NCBI RefSeq assembly: GCF_032854445.1
Contig: NC_088298.1
Location: 10,033,504 to 10,097,503 of the forward strand
Direction: 5' to 3'
Source: Liolophura sinensis
Taxonomy: Eukaryota; Mollusca; Polyplacophora; Chitonida; Chitonidae
DNA: 64,000 nucleotides
Below, piece by piece: positions 53,170-63,764 of this stretch (position 1 is the first letter of the stretch; the number at the start of each line of letters is the position of its first letter). Under the pieces are notes generated by a model, which worked only from the letters and a program-made list of their open reading frames with translations, searched no databases and was not told where the DNA came from. A program made the position numbers and the translations under genes.

Positions 53170-53306
53170 GAACACCAAATTATGTTGGGTCATATGTGTC
53201 TCCGTGGGTTCTCTCGGGCTAGGCTTGAACTCACAGCAAAGGCATCGGCGAGAGGCATCTGGGTCATTAAGTAGCGCTGGAGCATTAACCCTCACGGAGG
53301 CCCCTC
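53170..53306 (-). mobile_element. SINE family A, 5' head fragment
   Basis: The minus strand reads CCTCCGTGAGGGTTAATGCT, TACTTAATGACCCAGATGCC, TGTGAGTTCAAGCCTAGCC, lining up with 1-90 (CCTCCGTGGCCGAGGGGTAA...). The body and tail are missing. Confidence 0.7.
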
Positions 53307-53329
53307 CCAGTATTGAGCAGACTAATGCC

Positions 53330-54263
53330 TTATTTGCAGACTATAGGTGACCAAAGAATCCATTTAGGCCTTATGCACTGCCTCACTTGACGTTCAAAAC
53401 TTAGAGGTTGAAGCAAGGAAACCTTGAAGTAATGGTTCACCCTTTCAATCTGTCGTACTGTTTTCTCGCTTCTTGGTGAAATACTGTCACCGAACAGCTC
53501 GGGGGTTGGCATCAGTGGACTTGTCCTGGCCGTTGTCAAGCCTGTGTATGGTGGACGCCGCCCTCCCCTCCGTCGAGTGCTGGTGTTCATCCAGAGACTG
53601 GTGATGGCGGTCTCGCTCAACTTCATGCGCAGTACTTCGGTCAATAGTTTCCTGTCGTCGTCCTCCGTGTTGAAACGGCAGATTTTACTGGTGGATAAAA
53701 ATAGGGACCTGTCCCACCCCATGTGTTGGTTTCTCATTCGGAACAAACCACACTATTCCTGCAACACCTGGAACAGTCCCCACCGCAGCACCTGGCCGCT
53801 GCATCCAGACCCCTGGATAGGTAAGTTTTTATTTTCCCCATGTCACCACTGTGCTCAGACAAAAGTTGAGCCAATATCAAGCTCCACCTGGCCTTCACAT
53901 CCTGGCAGAACACCTTCTGTGCTTTCTTCCTGGCTTCCCTCGTCCGGCCCTTTCCCTCAAACCTCGCTCAACTTCGCCTGGTTACATTTCTTGACCTGGC
54001 ATCTACCTAGGTAAGTGGTGTCTGCTAGCCGTTCGACCTCTCACGGTGGCTTGACCAGCCGGATGCCGTCTCCCACCTCTTGTCCGTGACAACGTGCTTG
54101 GGAAAAACACCCTGTCTTCCCAACTCCTCACCGATTTCACGTTCCGTCTTCTATTCAGACCAGGGTTTATGTTCTTCGTGTACTTCTCGTGCCCTCCAGG
54201 GCACTTTACTTGGAAGCCGTTCCCTCTCACCCAAGACCTAGTCCAACATAATTCATTCTTCAC
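53330..54263 (-). pseudogene. Unassigned protein remnants, possibly Mutator-type
   Basis: Two minus frames: 54263-54003 has CWTRSWVRGNGFQVKCPGGH, and 53746-53330 has KICRFNTEDDDRKLLTEVLR and RQIERVNHYFKVSLLQPLSF. Evenly spaced Cys/His (CPGGH) and an N-terminal acidic helix suggest a once-functional protein. A weak resemblance to Mutator-like (Mutsu-domain) transposases is from memory and unproven. Order on the minus strand is consistent with one gene. Confidence 0.25.
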
Positions 54264-54509
54264 TACACCGGAAACAATGTATTGCTTGTCTGTTCATGTC
54301 TCCGCAGCCTGTCTGTTCAGCTTTTTGATTACACATGCGGCGTGGTTTGCAGTGCGATGCACGTTCCTACGGGTGGCAGGCGGCACGTCGATCGCTGCGA
54401 AGAGGAGTCTGGCTCAGATGTTCCTTATTGGTGTGTCCTGGAGAACTACTTGAAGAAATCGGTTCACCGCGGATTTTTTTTTAAATAATAGACTCATATT
54501 TTCTCCGTT

Positions 54510-54957
54510 GTGTGTGAGTCAACCGGGGGACGACTTGTTTGCCGTGGTTGGGACCCGTAATCTTACCCGGAGAGAGACGGGAGATCGGATGGGCCCGGTC
54601 CGATTAATCGTCTTGGCAACGTCTTGCCTCTGCGTGGTCCCAAAATTTCTCCATGAGACCATTTTTTAAAAAGAATAAGTGTTATTTTCCAAATTTCGTT
54701 TGCAGGACTACGTGTGAGGTGTTGGCTCATCGGTCAATCAAGTAGTACGTGGCATACCTCATGTGGCACTCCGTGGTGGATATAGAACACGGGGGGTGAA
54801 TTCTTAGTTTATGTCTAATATGTCTTCTCTAAACCTTTCGCCTAATGTATCTATCCGATCTTCCTCTCAGCCCACTTCAGGTGCTGATAAAAAAAGGATG
54901 TTAGGTTTTGTCCGACCCGCTGGGCAGGACAGTTGGCCGGCTTTTATCGTTCTCTCA
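54510..54957 (+). mobile_element. LINE 5' fragment: leader plus start of ORF1
   Basis: CAACCGGGGGACGACTTGTT, GAGAGACGGGAGATCGGATG and GGGCCCGGTCCGATTAATCG match the leader of the LINE at 16.1-16.8 kb. ORF1 starts at ATG 54811 (MSNMSSLNLSPNVSIRSSSQ). VRPAGQDSWPAFIVLST corresponds to YFPTFLVISN in the other copy. The similarity ends at about 54957, next to the hAT-like stop codon. A LINE keeping only its 5' end is unusual. Confidence 0.65.
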
Positions 54958-54958
54958 A

Positions 54959-56935
54959 CTAGGAGTGAACGAAAACTTGGGTTTCCGCAAGGGCAAGGGT
55001 GTCATAAATCATTCTCTGCGCCACAACTGTCTGGGTCTTCAGATTTGGAGCCAAGAGGTCACCGTTAATAGAAAAACCTCGTTCTACAGCAGCTTGACCA
55101 TGAGACAGTGTAAGAAGGAGTTTCATCAATTCCCACAGCTCCTTTAGTTCTGGCTTGTGGGAGAGGTCAACCACTGAATTGAAGAAGTCAACTCGATCAG
55201 TGTGAACTGCAAAGTTTTCACATTCCAACTTGTGGTGTCTCTGGAGTAACCCAAGGAGTTCTTTATACTGACGTAGGATCTCGCCACATTCACGGTCTTG
55301 TCGCCATTTGTTGTCCACAAGTTTGGTTAGCACTTTTTTGAACTTCTCTTTAGCAGACTGCCGGTGAGCAACCATCAGCCTAGGATATAGAGCCTGGAGT
55401 GAACGCACGAAGGAATACTTCAGTGAGCATCTCTCCAAGATCTTGTGTGTCATAGCAAGGTACAGTTTCTGGCAAGCCACAAGAAATTCCTTCTTGGCTA
55501 GGGGAGAAGCAGCGTTAGATTTTAATGCTTCATCAAGATGCCTTTTTGCTGCAAAGCCTGGATCTACTTTGTCAGGGTTTAGCAGGTTTGACTGGTCATC
55601 AACATGAACAGATGCCAGTTTGTAGGATGTAGTGGCCTCTGTTAGAACTGATGGCTTGATGAACCTGCCCATGAGACTTCTCAAGATATCACACAGATCT
55701 TCTGTAATAAATGGTACCATTGGTTTGTCCGTCTGGTATTTCTTCAGGAATGGCTGAACAAGGTTGCCTGTGGAGATGAAAACTTCTAGCTCTGCCAGGA
55801 TGAGTGGATCACTGACCACAGATTCCTGGAGATTAACAAAGGATGTAACTGTTGGTATTTGCCGCTTGGGCTTCTTGAGAGTTTCTTTCACATACGTCAC
55901 CATGTTAGGCCATATCTTTACAGCTCTCTCAGCGACAGAAACATATTCCACCCACCTTGTGCTGCAGAACTGGAGCCCAAATAGCTCGGTCTTCGTGATG
56001 TCTTTGAAGTCTGCTCGCCTAGCGGGAGAATCGGCAAAAAGGTACCAAATGGCGCGGAGAAGATTTTCCAAATTCCAGTCAGTTTTCTGGATGCCTGTAG
56101 TGAATGCCCCACGGATAACATGTAAACTACAACTGCCAAGCTGAAGGATCCCAGGGAGATCTGGATCTTCTTTCTTCCTGTCATCCAATAAGTCATATAG
56201 AAACATGAAGTTCACGTTTGGCCCATCCATGGATATTTGTAAGTTTACTTGGATTTAGGTTTGATGTGCCTTGTTTGAATGCAGACAGAAGATCTTTTGC
56301 TGTTGCATGCTCCAAAAACTGACTAAGTACTGAGAGACAACTTTACCATTATAGAAATAGCGGACTATGATATCCATCTGTCCCATCCTAATCACAGAGT
56401 TAAGTGGTTCATCAAAGCTGACAACATAGCCTACTGCTGCTCTCATATTATTTAGTAGCTTGTCCATAAAGTATGGAGCAATACCAAAGCAAATAAGGTA
56501 TGCCAATTTTGTTCGCCCACATCTGAAGTTCTTAACTATGCTACTGTCAGAAAACATTGCCTTAAACACATCCCCAATGTCTGCATTACTGTTGTAGGAG
56601 AAGTGAGACATAATTGTTTTCAGAGCCCATCATATTATGATCTCGGCTTTCTTGACATCCCTAGAACTGATGTAAGAGGTTATCAGATTCCTTCCAGGAG
56701 TCTCAACATCCATTGTTGCTAAGTCATCATCCCTCGCTTCGCTTGGTTCAAATGACGTTGACGGTACTGTATCAGAGGGATTGTCGCCTGCGCAGAACAG
56801 TTTTATAGACGGCTGGGATGTTGCTCCAGATTTCAGGGAAAGAATTTGATTTTTCCCTGACTGGAAAAACTGAAATATTTTTTCCAGGTTTTCCCTGATT
56901 TCCAGGTAGAGTGGGAACCCTGATCCTGACTATTA
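54959..56935 (-). pseudogene. Second hAT-like transposase-derived gene
   Basis: The upstream frame (about 56935-56620) has SIKLFCAGDNPSDTV, MDVETPGRNLITSYISSRD and a TGA just before WALKTIMSHFSYNSNADIGD. Next come FRCGRTKLAYLICFGIAPYF and VVSFDEPLN (first RNase H-fold Asp). Two one-base shifts at about 56310 and 56240 lead to ISMDGPNVNF (second Asp). From there 423 codons are intact to TAG 54959, including the CSTRW block, long helices and a hAT C-terminal block LLTLSHGQAAVERGFSING (dimerisation). This differs from the hAT at 19.8 kb, which lacks that block. It may be a transposon remnant or a derived gene. Confidence 0.7.
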
Positions 56936-59370
56936 TTTATTTCTGCATCTGGCAAATCTGAAGGCACATCCAACATCCGACTTGAACTTGGCTGTTGGCA
57001 TCCACTGGGATCATAACGTATGGACTTCCTGTTACGTCTAATGTTCGGATCCTACTATGTACCAAGGGTTTCCAATCTTAGCGAAACACGAGCCTGTTTC
57101 ACAGGTACCTTTAGAGTTGATTGGCTGTAATTGAAGAGGGTCTCCAGTCTGGAGTTCTAGAAGAGGTTTAGCACGTCCATCATATGACGCTTTAGCTTTC
57201 TATTGTTTCAACTGGATACTACCATCAACACCTGTGACAACTTGTGGCAAATAGTAGTCCTTCAGCTCTTGGAATAATTGATTTAGTTATACGCCACACG
57301 ACCTTTTGAACTGGACTGAAACCATGTTCACCATGCGTCTTACTCCATTCCAGTAGTGCTAGCTGTAAATCCTGATTGTCCCGTTTACACTTCTTCACAA
57401 GTTTCTTCGCTATCTTCACAGCTGATTCAGCCTTACCATTGCTTTGACTGTGGTGAGGGGAACTGGTGAAGTGTTTAAATTCCCACTGACGTAACTCAGT
57501 ACTAATATACTGCGGTCCGTTGTCTGTGACCATGTCTGCCATACCATGCCTTGAGAAGTGAGCTTTATTGACGCAGATGACTGATGCTGCTGGTGTATTC
57601 TGAAGCTGATCTAACTCAAAATAATCACTATAGTAATCAACTGTCACAAGATAGTTTTCTCCATGAAGACTGAATAGATCACTTTATCCTTAATTTCTCC
57701 TGCCATTCCTGGCCAGTGCAGGACATCTCTCGCTCTACGAATACAGGCATCTGGACCTAAGTGGCTTGAGTGTACTCGAACGATCATCTTTGCCGTCACT
57801 GCTGTACGTACAATAACTTTCAGTAAGTTTATCGAGGAAATTCCAGTATTCACGAATTGAAACTGGTACCTCGCCCCGAGATTCTGGCCATCCTGTCCTG
57901 TTGCATCCGAGTTAGTGCATGACTTGATCTGCTGACGAGTGTCGGCTGACAATCTCATATGATCAAGTTGGTTGATGCTTGTGACCTCATCAAGTAACTT
58001 TTTCTCATATTTCATGTGAAAGATCTGAAAGTCTGGCATATCCTTTCCAGTGGAATAATTGCATGATTCATCAGCTCTGCTCACCATTTCAGCTATGTAA
58101 ATCTGTGTGCCAGTTAAGTACTTCACCTCTAAGTTGTACTTTTGCAGTCTTTGCAACATGCGCTGTAATCTCTTCGGCGCTGAATGAATTGGTTTCAGAA
58201 ATATCGGGACCAGTGGCTCGTGGTCTGACTGCACTGATATCAGATTACGTCCATGCAAATGCTGATCGAATCGTGCACAAGCAAAAGTATCGCCCAGCAC
58301 TCCTTCTATATTTGTGCATAGCGATATTCAGCAGGGGTAAAGGATCTGGACGCGAATGCTACAGGACGTCCATTCTGTAACAGTGTAGCACCTAGCCCTG
58401 TTTCTGATGCATCGCACTGAATAGTATCTAGACTGTTCACATCATAATATCTAAGCAGTGGTGCAGAGCTAATCAGTTCCTTGAGTTTTGCAAATGCATT
58501 TGATTGTTCTGACTCCAAAGATTGATTCTCTGTAAGTCTTCAAGTGGTTCCGAGTGGATAATCTAGGCAGGAATATGGACAAATAGTTCACTCAACTTAA
58601 CAGGCGTTGAACTGCTTTCTTGCCCTCTGAAGCTGGCATCTTCAAAATCGCTGATATTTTCGACGGATCAGGGTTTAGTCCTTCACTGGTCAACACTTGG
58701 CCCATGTATGGTAGTTCTTTCTGTCCGAGTCTGAACTTCTTATTAAACTTTAAATTATGTCCACGAGCTCTTTCTAGAAGTTTTATGAGATTCTTATCAT
58801 AATACTGATTTGCGCTTTCAAAACTATTCCCACAGTCAGAGCATAGTACGCCATCAACAGCAACATCAACTCCATCGAGACCATTCAGAGCTTAAATCTG
58901 TTTACGCTGAAACGTTTCTGGAGCACTCTTATACCTTGAGGCATTCTCAGGTACATATATCTTCCAAAAGGTGTCCAAAATGTTGTGAGATAAGAACTTT
59001 CTTCACTTGATAGAAGCCATCTTTAACATGACGAAAAGTGAAAACTGTCACATTAGAGAGCTTTGGCAATATCTCATCTACTGTTGGCATTTTGTATGTT
59101 GGTCGCTGTATTGCTTTGTTCAAGTCGGTGGGGTCTATACACATTCTCAGTTCATCTGGCTTGTGGACCGCGACTAAACTCCTGATCCAATCAATTGGAG
59201 TTGAAACCTTTGTGATTATACCCTGTCTTTCCATTTCATCGATTTTATTTTTCAAGGGCATTTTGAGATGTACTGGGATGCATCGATGTGCATGTTGCAC
59301 TGGATGTACTGTTGGATCTGTTTCAAGGTGATATTCACCTGGTAAGTAATCTAATCCAGCTCATACATCA
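56930..59370 (-). pseudogene. Gypsy pol remnant: RT, RNase H, integrase
   Basis: The minus-strand order is as follows. RT N-terminal (59300-58947) with YKMPTVDEILPKLSNVTVFT and FRHVKDGFYQV, where the catalytic Asp normally in FxxLDVKDGF is replaced. A frame-broken RT part follows. RNase H/primer grip (58518-58306) has CDASETGLGATLLQNGRPVA; then SVQSDHEPLV and a zinc-type N-terminal integrase (HxxxHLGPDAC...LHWPGM). Integrase core (57647-57225) has VDYYSDYFEL, VTDNGPQY and SQSNGKAESAVK (DDE; the Glu is retained). C-terminal remains reach about 56930. The opposite-strand frames here are shadows. No gag or LTR is seen. Confidence 0.8.
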
Positions 59371-59580
59371 TTAAAAGATTGGAAAATTTCATTTTTTGTG
59401 AAGGGCGTGTGGGTACTGGCTTTTTGATTCATATTGACTGTTGTATCAGTACACAAATTTATCCATCTATTCTGTACACATGTGATTTCATCTGTGATAG
59501 GCCAACGAGCATTAGCAATAATGCCAAATGTAATGTTACGTCACGTACGCCAACGCCGCTACGGTCGTTGGCGCCGTGTC
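59371..59580. other. Spacer, nothing recognised
   Basis: No feature beyond short palindromic CGTCACGTACG (59533-59543). Confidence 0.35.
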
Positions 59581-59581
59581 T

Positions 59582-59930
59582 TCAACACCTTTCCCGGGGG
59601 CATGACCCTTCACGCACAGAATATAGGAAACCACAGTTTAGATGAATCGAGCAGGGTCGTAAATACATCACACAACCGCACGTCGACGTGTTCAAAGACT
59701 GTATCGGCATAGACAAAGAAGAAGAGGAAATATATGTATATAGCAGTGCATTGGTAGAACAATCTCGGTGCACAATAAAATGCCTCATTACAGAATGGGC
59801 AGTTTTGCCGTTCTAAATGTTCCACACAATAACCACAAATGCCCACGTGAGAGCATGGAAGGAAGCATCTGACCGACGGCCGCGAGTAGCATACATGACA
59901 GTCTCTTGTGGGGATAGGTTTGTGTGCTGT
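59582..59930 (-). CDS. RING-finger reading frame (IAP/E3-ligase-like)
   Basis: The minus frame reads IPTRDCHVCYSRPSVRCFLP, CSHVGICGYCVEHL and ERQNCPFCNEAFYCAPR. The spacing C-x2-C ... C-x-H ... C-x2-C ... C-x2-C is a C3HC4 RING, closest in form to the C-terminal RING of IAP/MIB-type E3 ubiquitin ligases. After the RING the frame continues about 50 codons to a stop at 59610 (or 59582 in the neighbouring frame). The upstream exon is not found. It is the only host-like domain here not obviously tied to a transposon. Confidence 0.55.
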
Positions 59931-60199
59931 GACTAGGTTCTGTCACTAGGTTAGCTTTACCGTCCACCTTGGGCTGGTGGCTCGACCATTAAAGCCATCG
60001 GTATCATAAAGATTATTCGGCCGCTTTCGAATTATAACAAATTAGGTCTAAATAATTGTAACCTGGTTTATGTGTCTTTTTTTCTGTATAACTTAAAATT
60101 ATTTCTTCAAAATCAGAGGGCTAACGAATGTAAATGGTTTCATTTACTAATCATTATTTAGATAACAATTTGTTCAGTGGAGTCTAAGCTTTTCTAAAG

Positions 60200-60540
60200 T
60201 GTATGAGGTCGTTTGCAACTATTTTTCTCTGGTTTCCAGGTTTTTCCTAGGTTTCCGAGCTGAATTTGCTGATTTTCCAAGGTGTCCAAGCTTTTCTGGT
60301 CTTTCCGAGCTTTTCTGAAAATTTCCAAGGCATCCTTACTTTCCATGTTTCCAAACTTTTCTTAGGTTGCCGACGTAAATTTTAGGTTAGTTTCCAAGGA
60401 TTTCCGAGGTTTTCCATGCGTTACCACCATTTAATTTTCTATTTTCCTTTGGCGGAAAATCTCGGAATAGTTTGTCCCAATACTTCAAGGTGTCCTAATG
60501 TCCGAGAATTTCCAAGGAAAACCTTGCCAAAACCTTCTAC
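60200..60540. repeat. Degenerate repeat of TTTCCNAGG motifs
   Basis: About 20 imperfect copies of a TTTCC(A/G)AGGTTTTCC-like unit, spaced roughly 15-25 bases (for example TTTCCAGG, TTTCCTAGG, TTTCCGAG, TTTCCAAGG), reversing to GGAAAACC near the end. The hAT-like gene at 56.9 kb also starts inside similar GGGAAAA/CCTGGAAA sequence. Confidence 0.6.
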
Positions 60541-60576
60541 AGACGGGATATCTACATTGGCCCGTAAAGGGTTAAT

Positions 60577-61306
60577 GTGAATTTATATGTCCCTAATCCG
60601 ACACGTTGTTTCACTTGCCAAAAATTTGGTCATGGCAAGGACCAATTTGAAAATAAACAGGTTTGTTTGAGATGCGGCAGTGAAGATCATGATGGTTTCG
60701 ACCGAGGCAACACAGTTAAGTGTTGCAACTGCGGTGGGGTTCACGTGGCCTCCTCTAAGGACTGTACACTTTTCTTTTGACAAAACAAATAACTGTAAAA
60801 CCTAGAAAGAATATATTGTACCAGGAGGCCCGCAAATTGATCTCGCCTTCTAATACTTCATTGCAGACTTTGTTTGTTTGCTAAGGCGGTCAAGCGAGTA
60901 GCAACTGTGGCTACTCAAACTTCATTGACTTGGCCCATTGGAAACCAGAAACCTTGTCCTATTTCTGTGGAACCTACTGTTCAACCCACGTTGAATACTT
61001 CCTCAACTCAGACCACCTGAACACAACATATCAAACTAGTCAGTAACACCATTAATACTAACCAAATTGATAACCCTGAACCTAATCACCCCAAAAACCA
61101 ACATAAAAAATAAGTCCGGCAACATTTCCCAAAATAATAAAAATAAACCTAATGGTCCCACAGAGCGTCCCTCTAAGGCCACTAGGGATCCTCTCCAAAC
61201 TGTTAATAAGTTTGGATCGTTGGAGGACGTTGGTAAATCGCACCAGGGAGACCTCCAAGGAAGGGTCGTCCTCGGTCCAAACATAAAGAGAAATCTACTT
61301 CCGTGA
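60577..61306 (+). pseudogene. LINE ORF1 C-terminal part, second copy
   Basis: LYVPNPTRCFTCQKFGHGKD begins the knuckle region. The last Cys of knuckle 1 and of knuckle 2 are lost (QFENK and FDRGN instead of QC and FDC), while knuckle 3, CCNCGGVHVASSKDC, is intact. The frame breaks at 60780. The C-terminal part (61067-61306) has RATRDPLQTVNKFGSLEDVG-type sequence as in the first copy and ends TGA overlapping the ORF2 ATG (TGATG, 61304-61308). Confidence 0.7.
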
Positions 61307-62280
61307 TGTGTGTATACGAGGAAAGTATACAGTGGAATTGTCGAGGTCTTAAGGTAAATTTCATTGAAACAACACAGTTAGTCCAATCATTGAATCCTAT
61401 TGCCCGTTGTCTCCATGAAACTCACCTGAAGACATCAGACAAAAATAAAATAACTTCTACTTAAAGATAAAGTAAAAATTACTCCTTATACAGTACTAAT
61501 TCAAGTGAAGAAGAGTAAGCTGCAGGCCCCGCTATCTTCATCAATAACTATATTATTCACAGTCCTGTTACTCTGAATACAGAGCTTCAGGCTCTGGCCG
61601 TTCGTGTTTCATTGTCTAAAACAAAAACACTATGTTCAGTGTGTATTCCTCCGAACATTTCTTTGTCACCTTTCCAGTTACATAATTTAACTCAACATTT
61701 GCGAAAAACTTTTCTGATAATGGGAGATTTTAATACCCATAACCCCCTTTGGGGCAGTAATAACATAAATAATAAGGGCAAGATGATAGAAGACTTCTTA
61801 TGGAAGGAGGAACTGTTATTTCAGTGATGTTTCTAACACCTATTTACATCCGGGTAATGGCACTTATTCCGGTACGGGTCTCACTATCACGGATCCATGA
61901 CGTTGATTTTTCTTGGAAGGTGCATGGCGATCTTTGTGGTATCGACCATTTTCCTATAATCCTAGAGCTTATCACTTCTAATTCTTTAGAACGTGTAGCT
62001 AGGTGGAAATTCGATCAAGCAGATTGGAACGCATTTGAGATGTTCTGTGAGGCTGGTATCACCTCAGAGACCCCCCAATGCAGCAGATGATCATACATTA
62101 AAATTTAACGAGCTTGTATTACAAAGTGCCGATAGAACTATACCTAAGACCTCGACAAATCCCAAATCCAAAAGTAAACTCTGGTACGACAATGACTGTC
62201 ATAAAGCCAGAAAAGACCGTAAAAAGTCTGAACGCAGATTTTATCATTGTCCTACTAATAATACTTTAAACTAGGTTCCT
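61306..62280 (+). pseudogene. LINE endonuclease and linker, second copy
   Basis: QWNCRGLKVNFIET, CLHETHLKTSDK, then, after shifts, LCSVCIPPNISLSPFQLHNL and LIMGDFNTHNPLWGSNNINN. Unlike the first copy, the region after NPLWG is kept, as is KLWYDNDCHKARKDRKKSER. Numerous frame breaks. Confidence 0.75.
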
Positions 62281-63404
62281 AGTTTTAGGGCTAACGCTCG
62301 TGGATTCATGAAATTCAAGAGACGATTTTGTTAGCGGAACTTTGTTTCGGGCATTACGTCAAAAACACCCATGCGTAAGGTCTGGAACATAGTTTAGAAA
62401 CTTAAGGGGGGGGGGGAGGGGGGGGGGGGAAGATATAATAAAGCAAAAGGCTAGCATTTGAAGAACGGAGATAATATTCTAACATCTCCATCTAATATAG
62501 CCAATAAATTAGCTGAGACAATTTCCAAGAAATCTTTTTCTGAGAATTATACTTCAGAAGGAGAAAATGAAATTGCCCTTTTCTTCTAAAAAGTTAGAAG
62601 TCTATACTTGTCCTTATTTAATTGCATTAAATAAGGCACACAATACAGAATGTGGTACTGATAACGTATGTTATAAGTTTCTCAACCATTTACCGCCTGG
62701 GCCACTGGAGACTCTCTTGGACTTGCTTAATGATATTTGAATAACTGGCAATTTTCCACTCTCATGAAGGGAGGGAGGCGTGTATTATCCCGGTTCCAAA
62801 ACCGGGTAAGGATCATACTGATCCAAATAATTACTTCCCCAAAGCTCTTACCAGTTGCGTCTGTAAGACTATGGAACAGATGATTAATGATAGACTTGTT
62901 TGGTTTCTTAAAACCAACAAATTACTTTCTAATATACAATGCGGTTTTCGGCAGGGTAGATCTGGATCACCTTGTTCGATTCGAAACTTTTATTCGCGAT
63001 GGCTTCATCAATAACGAACATGTGGTGTCCATATTTTTTTTACCTTGAAAAGGGCTACGACAACACATGAAAATATGGTATTTCAAAAGACCTCGCGGAT
63101 ATGGGTCTTAAAGGTCGATTACCAATATTTATATCCAAATTTTTATCTGATCGTCAGTTTAAGGTACGGGTGGGGTCTACTCTTTCTGACTCCTCTGAGC
63201 AGGAAATAGATGCACTCCAGGGCAGGGCACAGAGGGTTCTTTAAAAGATGACTTCCTCATATGCTGCCGAGCTAAAAATAAGAATAATATTGAACGTCAA
63301 CTGCGGCTTTGTCTCAATAAAATCGAGAAATGGGTAACTGAAAACGGTTTTAGATTTTCAACGTCTAAAACCGTCGGTATGCATTTTTGTAAAAAAACGG
63401 AAAT
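62281..63404 (+). pseudogene. LINE reverse transcriptase, second copy
   Basis: Pieces in several frames: NKLAETISKKSFSENYT, LNKAHNTECGTDNV, IPVPKPGKDHTDPNN, SCVCKTMEQMINDRL, a FFYLEKGYDN block (first catalytic Asp lost), GLKGRLPIFIS, LPHMLPS-type YVDD remnant near 63260 and ENGFRFSTSKTVGMHFC. A G-rich run (62406-62431) interrupts the linker. Confidence 0.75.
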
Positions 63405-63760
63405 TTCCCCATCCTTTAAGCCCTCAGTATATATAAATTTATAATCCAGATAATTAGCCTTAATTTCAGCAAAACTTTGCTGAATTATCAGAGGGTTTGT
63501 GTCTAATTTAAGACGTCGACGTATATCAAATATCAATTTAGGTTGTGGAAGAAGCCATAGAGGTGAGTCCGGAAAAACGATTTTTGAAGATCTTCAGAAT
63601 AATTCAACATTTGCTTATAACCAGGCTTCGTTTTATAGTTATAGACCTTTGTCCCAATTCCTGTGGAGAGAAAAGAAAAATTAAAATATGTAATCATAGT
63701 TCAGATGTGTACATTTGGGAAAATTGTTACAAAGACTCCATTTCTATAGACATAAAGTCT
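63405..63760 (-). pseudogene. Inverted LINE segment: RT-RNase H linker and start of RNase H
   Basis: The minus strand reads, in two frames, PLWLLPQPKLIFDIRRRLKL, DTNPLIIQQSFAEIKANY and LDYKFIYTEGLKDG, the TDGSKDG start of the LINE RNase H (Asp to Glu, Ser to Leu). This is the part missing from the first copy. It directly abuts the plus-strand RT at 63404, so the 3' portion is inverted relative to the 5' portion. Confidence 0.75.
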
Positions 63761-63764
63761 CTTC

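Larger units (their letters stand above)
60545..63404 (+). mobile_element. I-type LINE, second copy, 3' part rearranged
   Basis: Carries the C-terminal half of ORF1, endonuclease and RT of the same family as the copy at 11.6-16.8 kb, on the plus strand and heavily decayed. The similarity breaks at about 63404, inside the RT thumb after KTVGMHFC; the next segment (63405-63760) is inverted. Confidence 0.8.
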
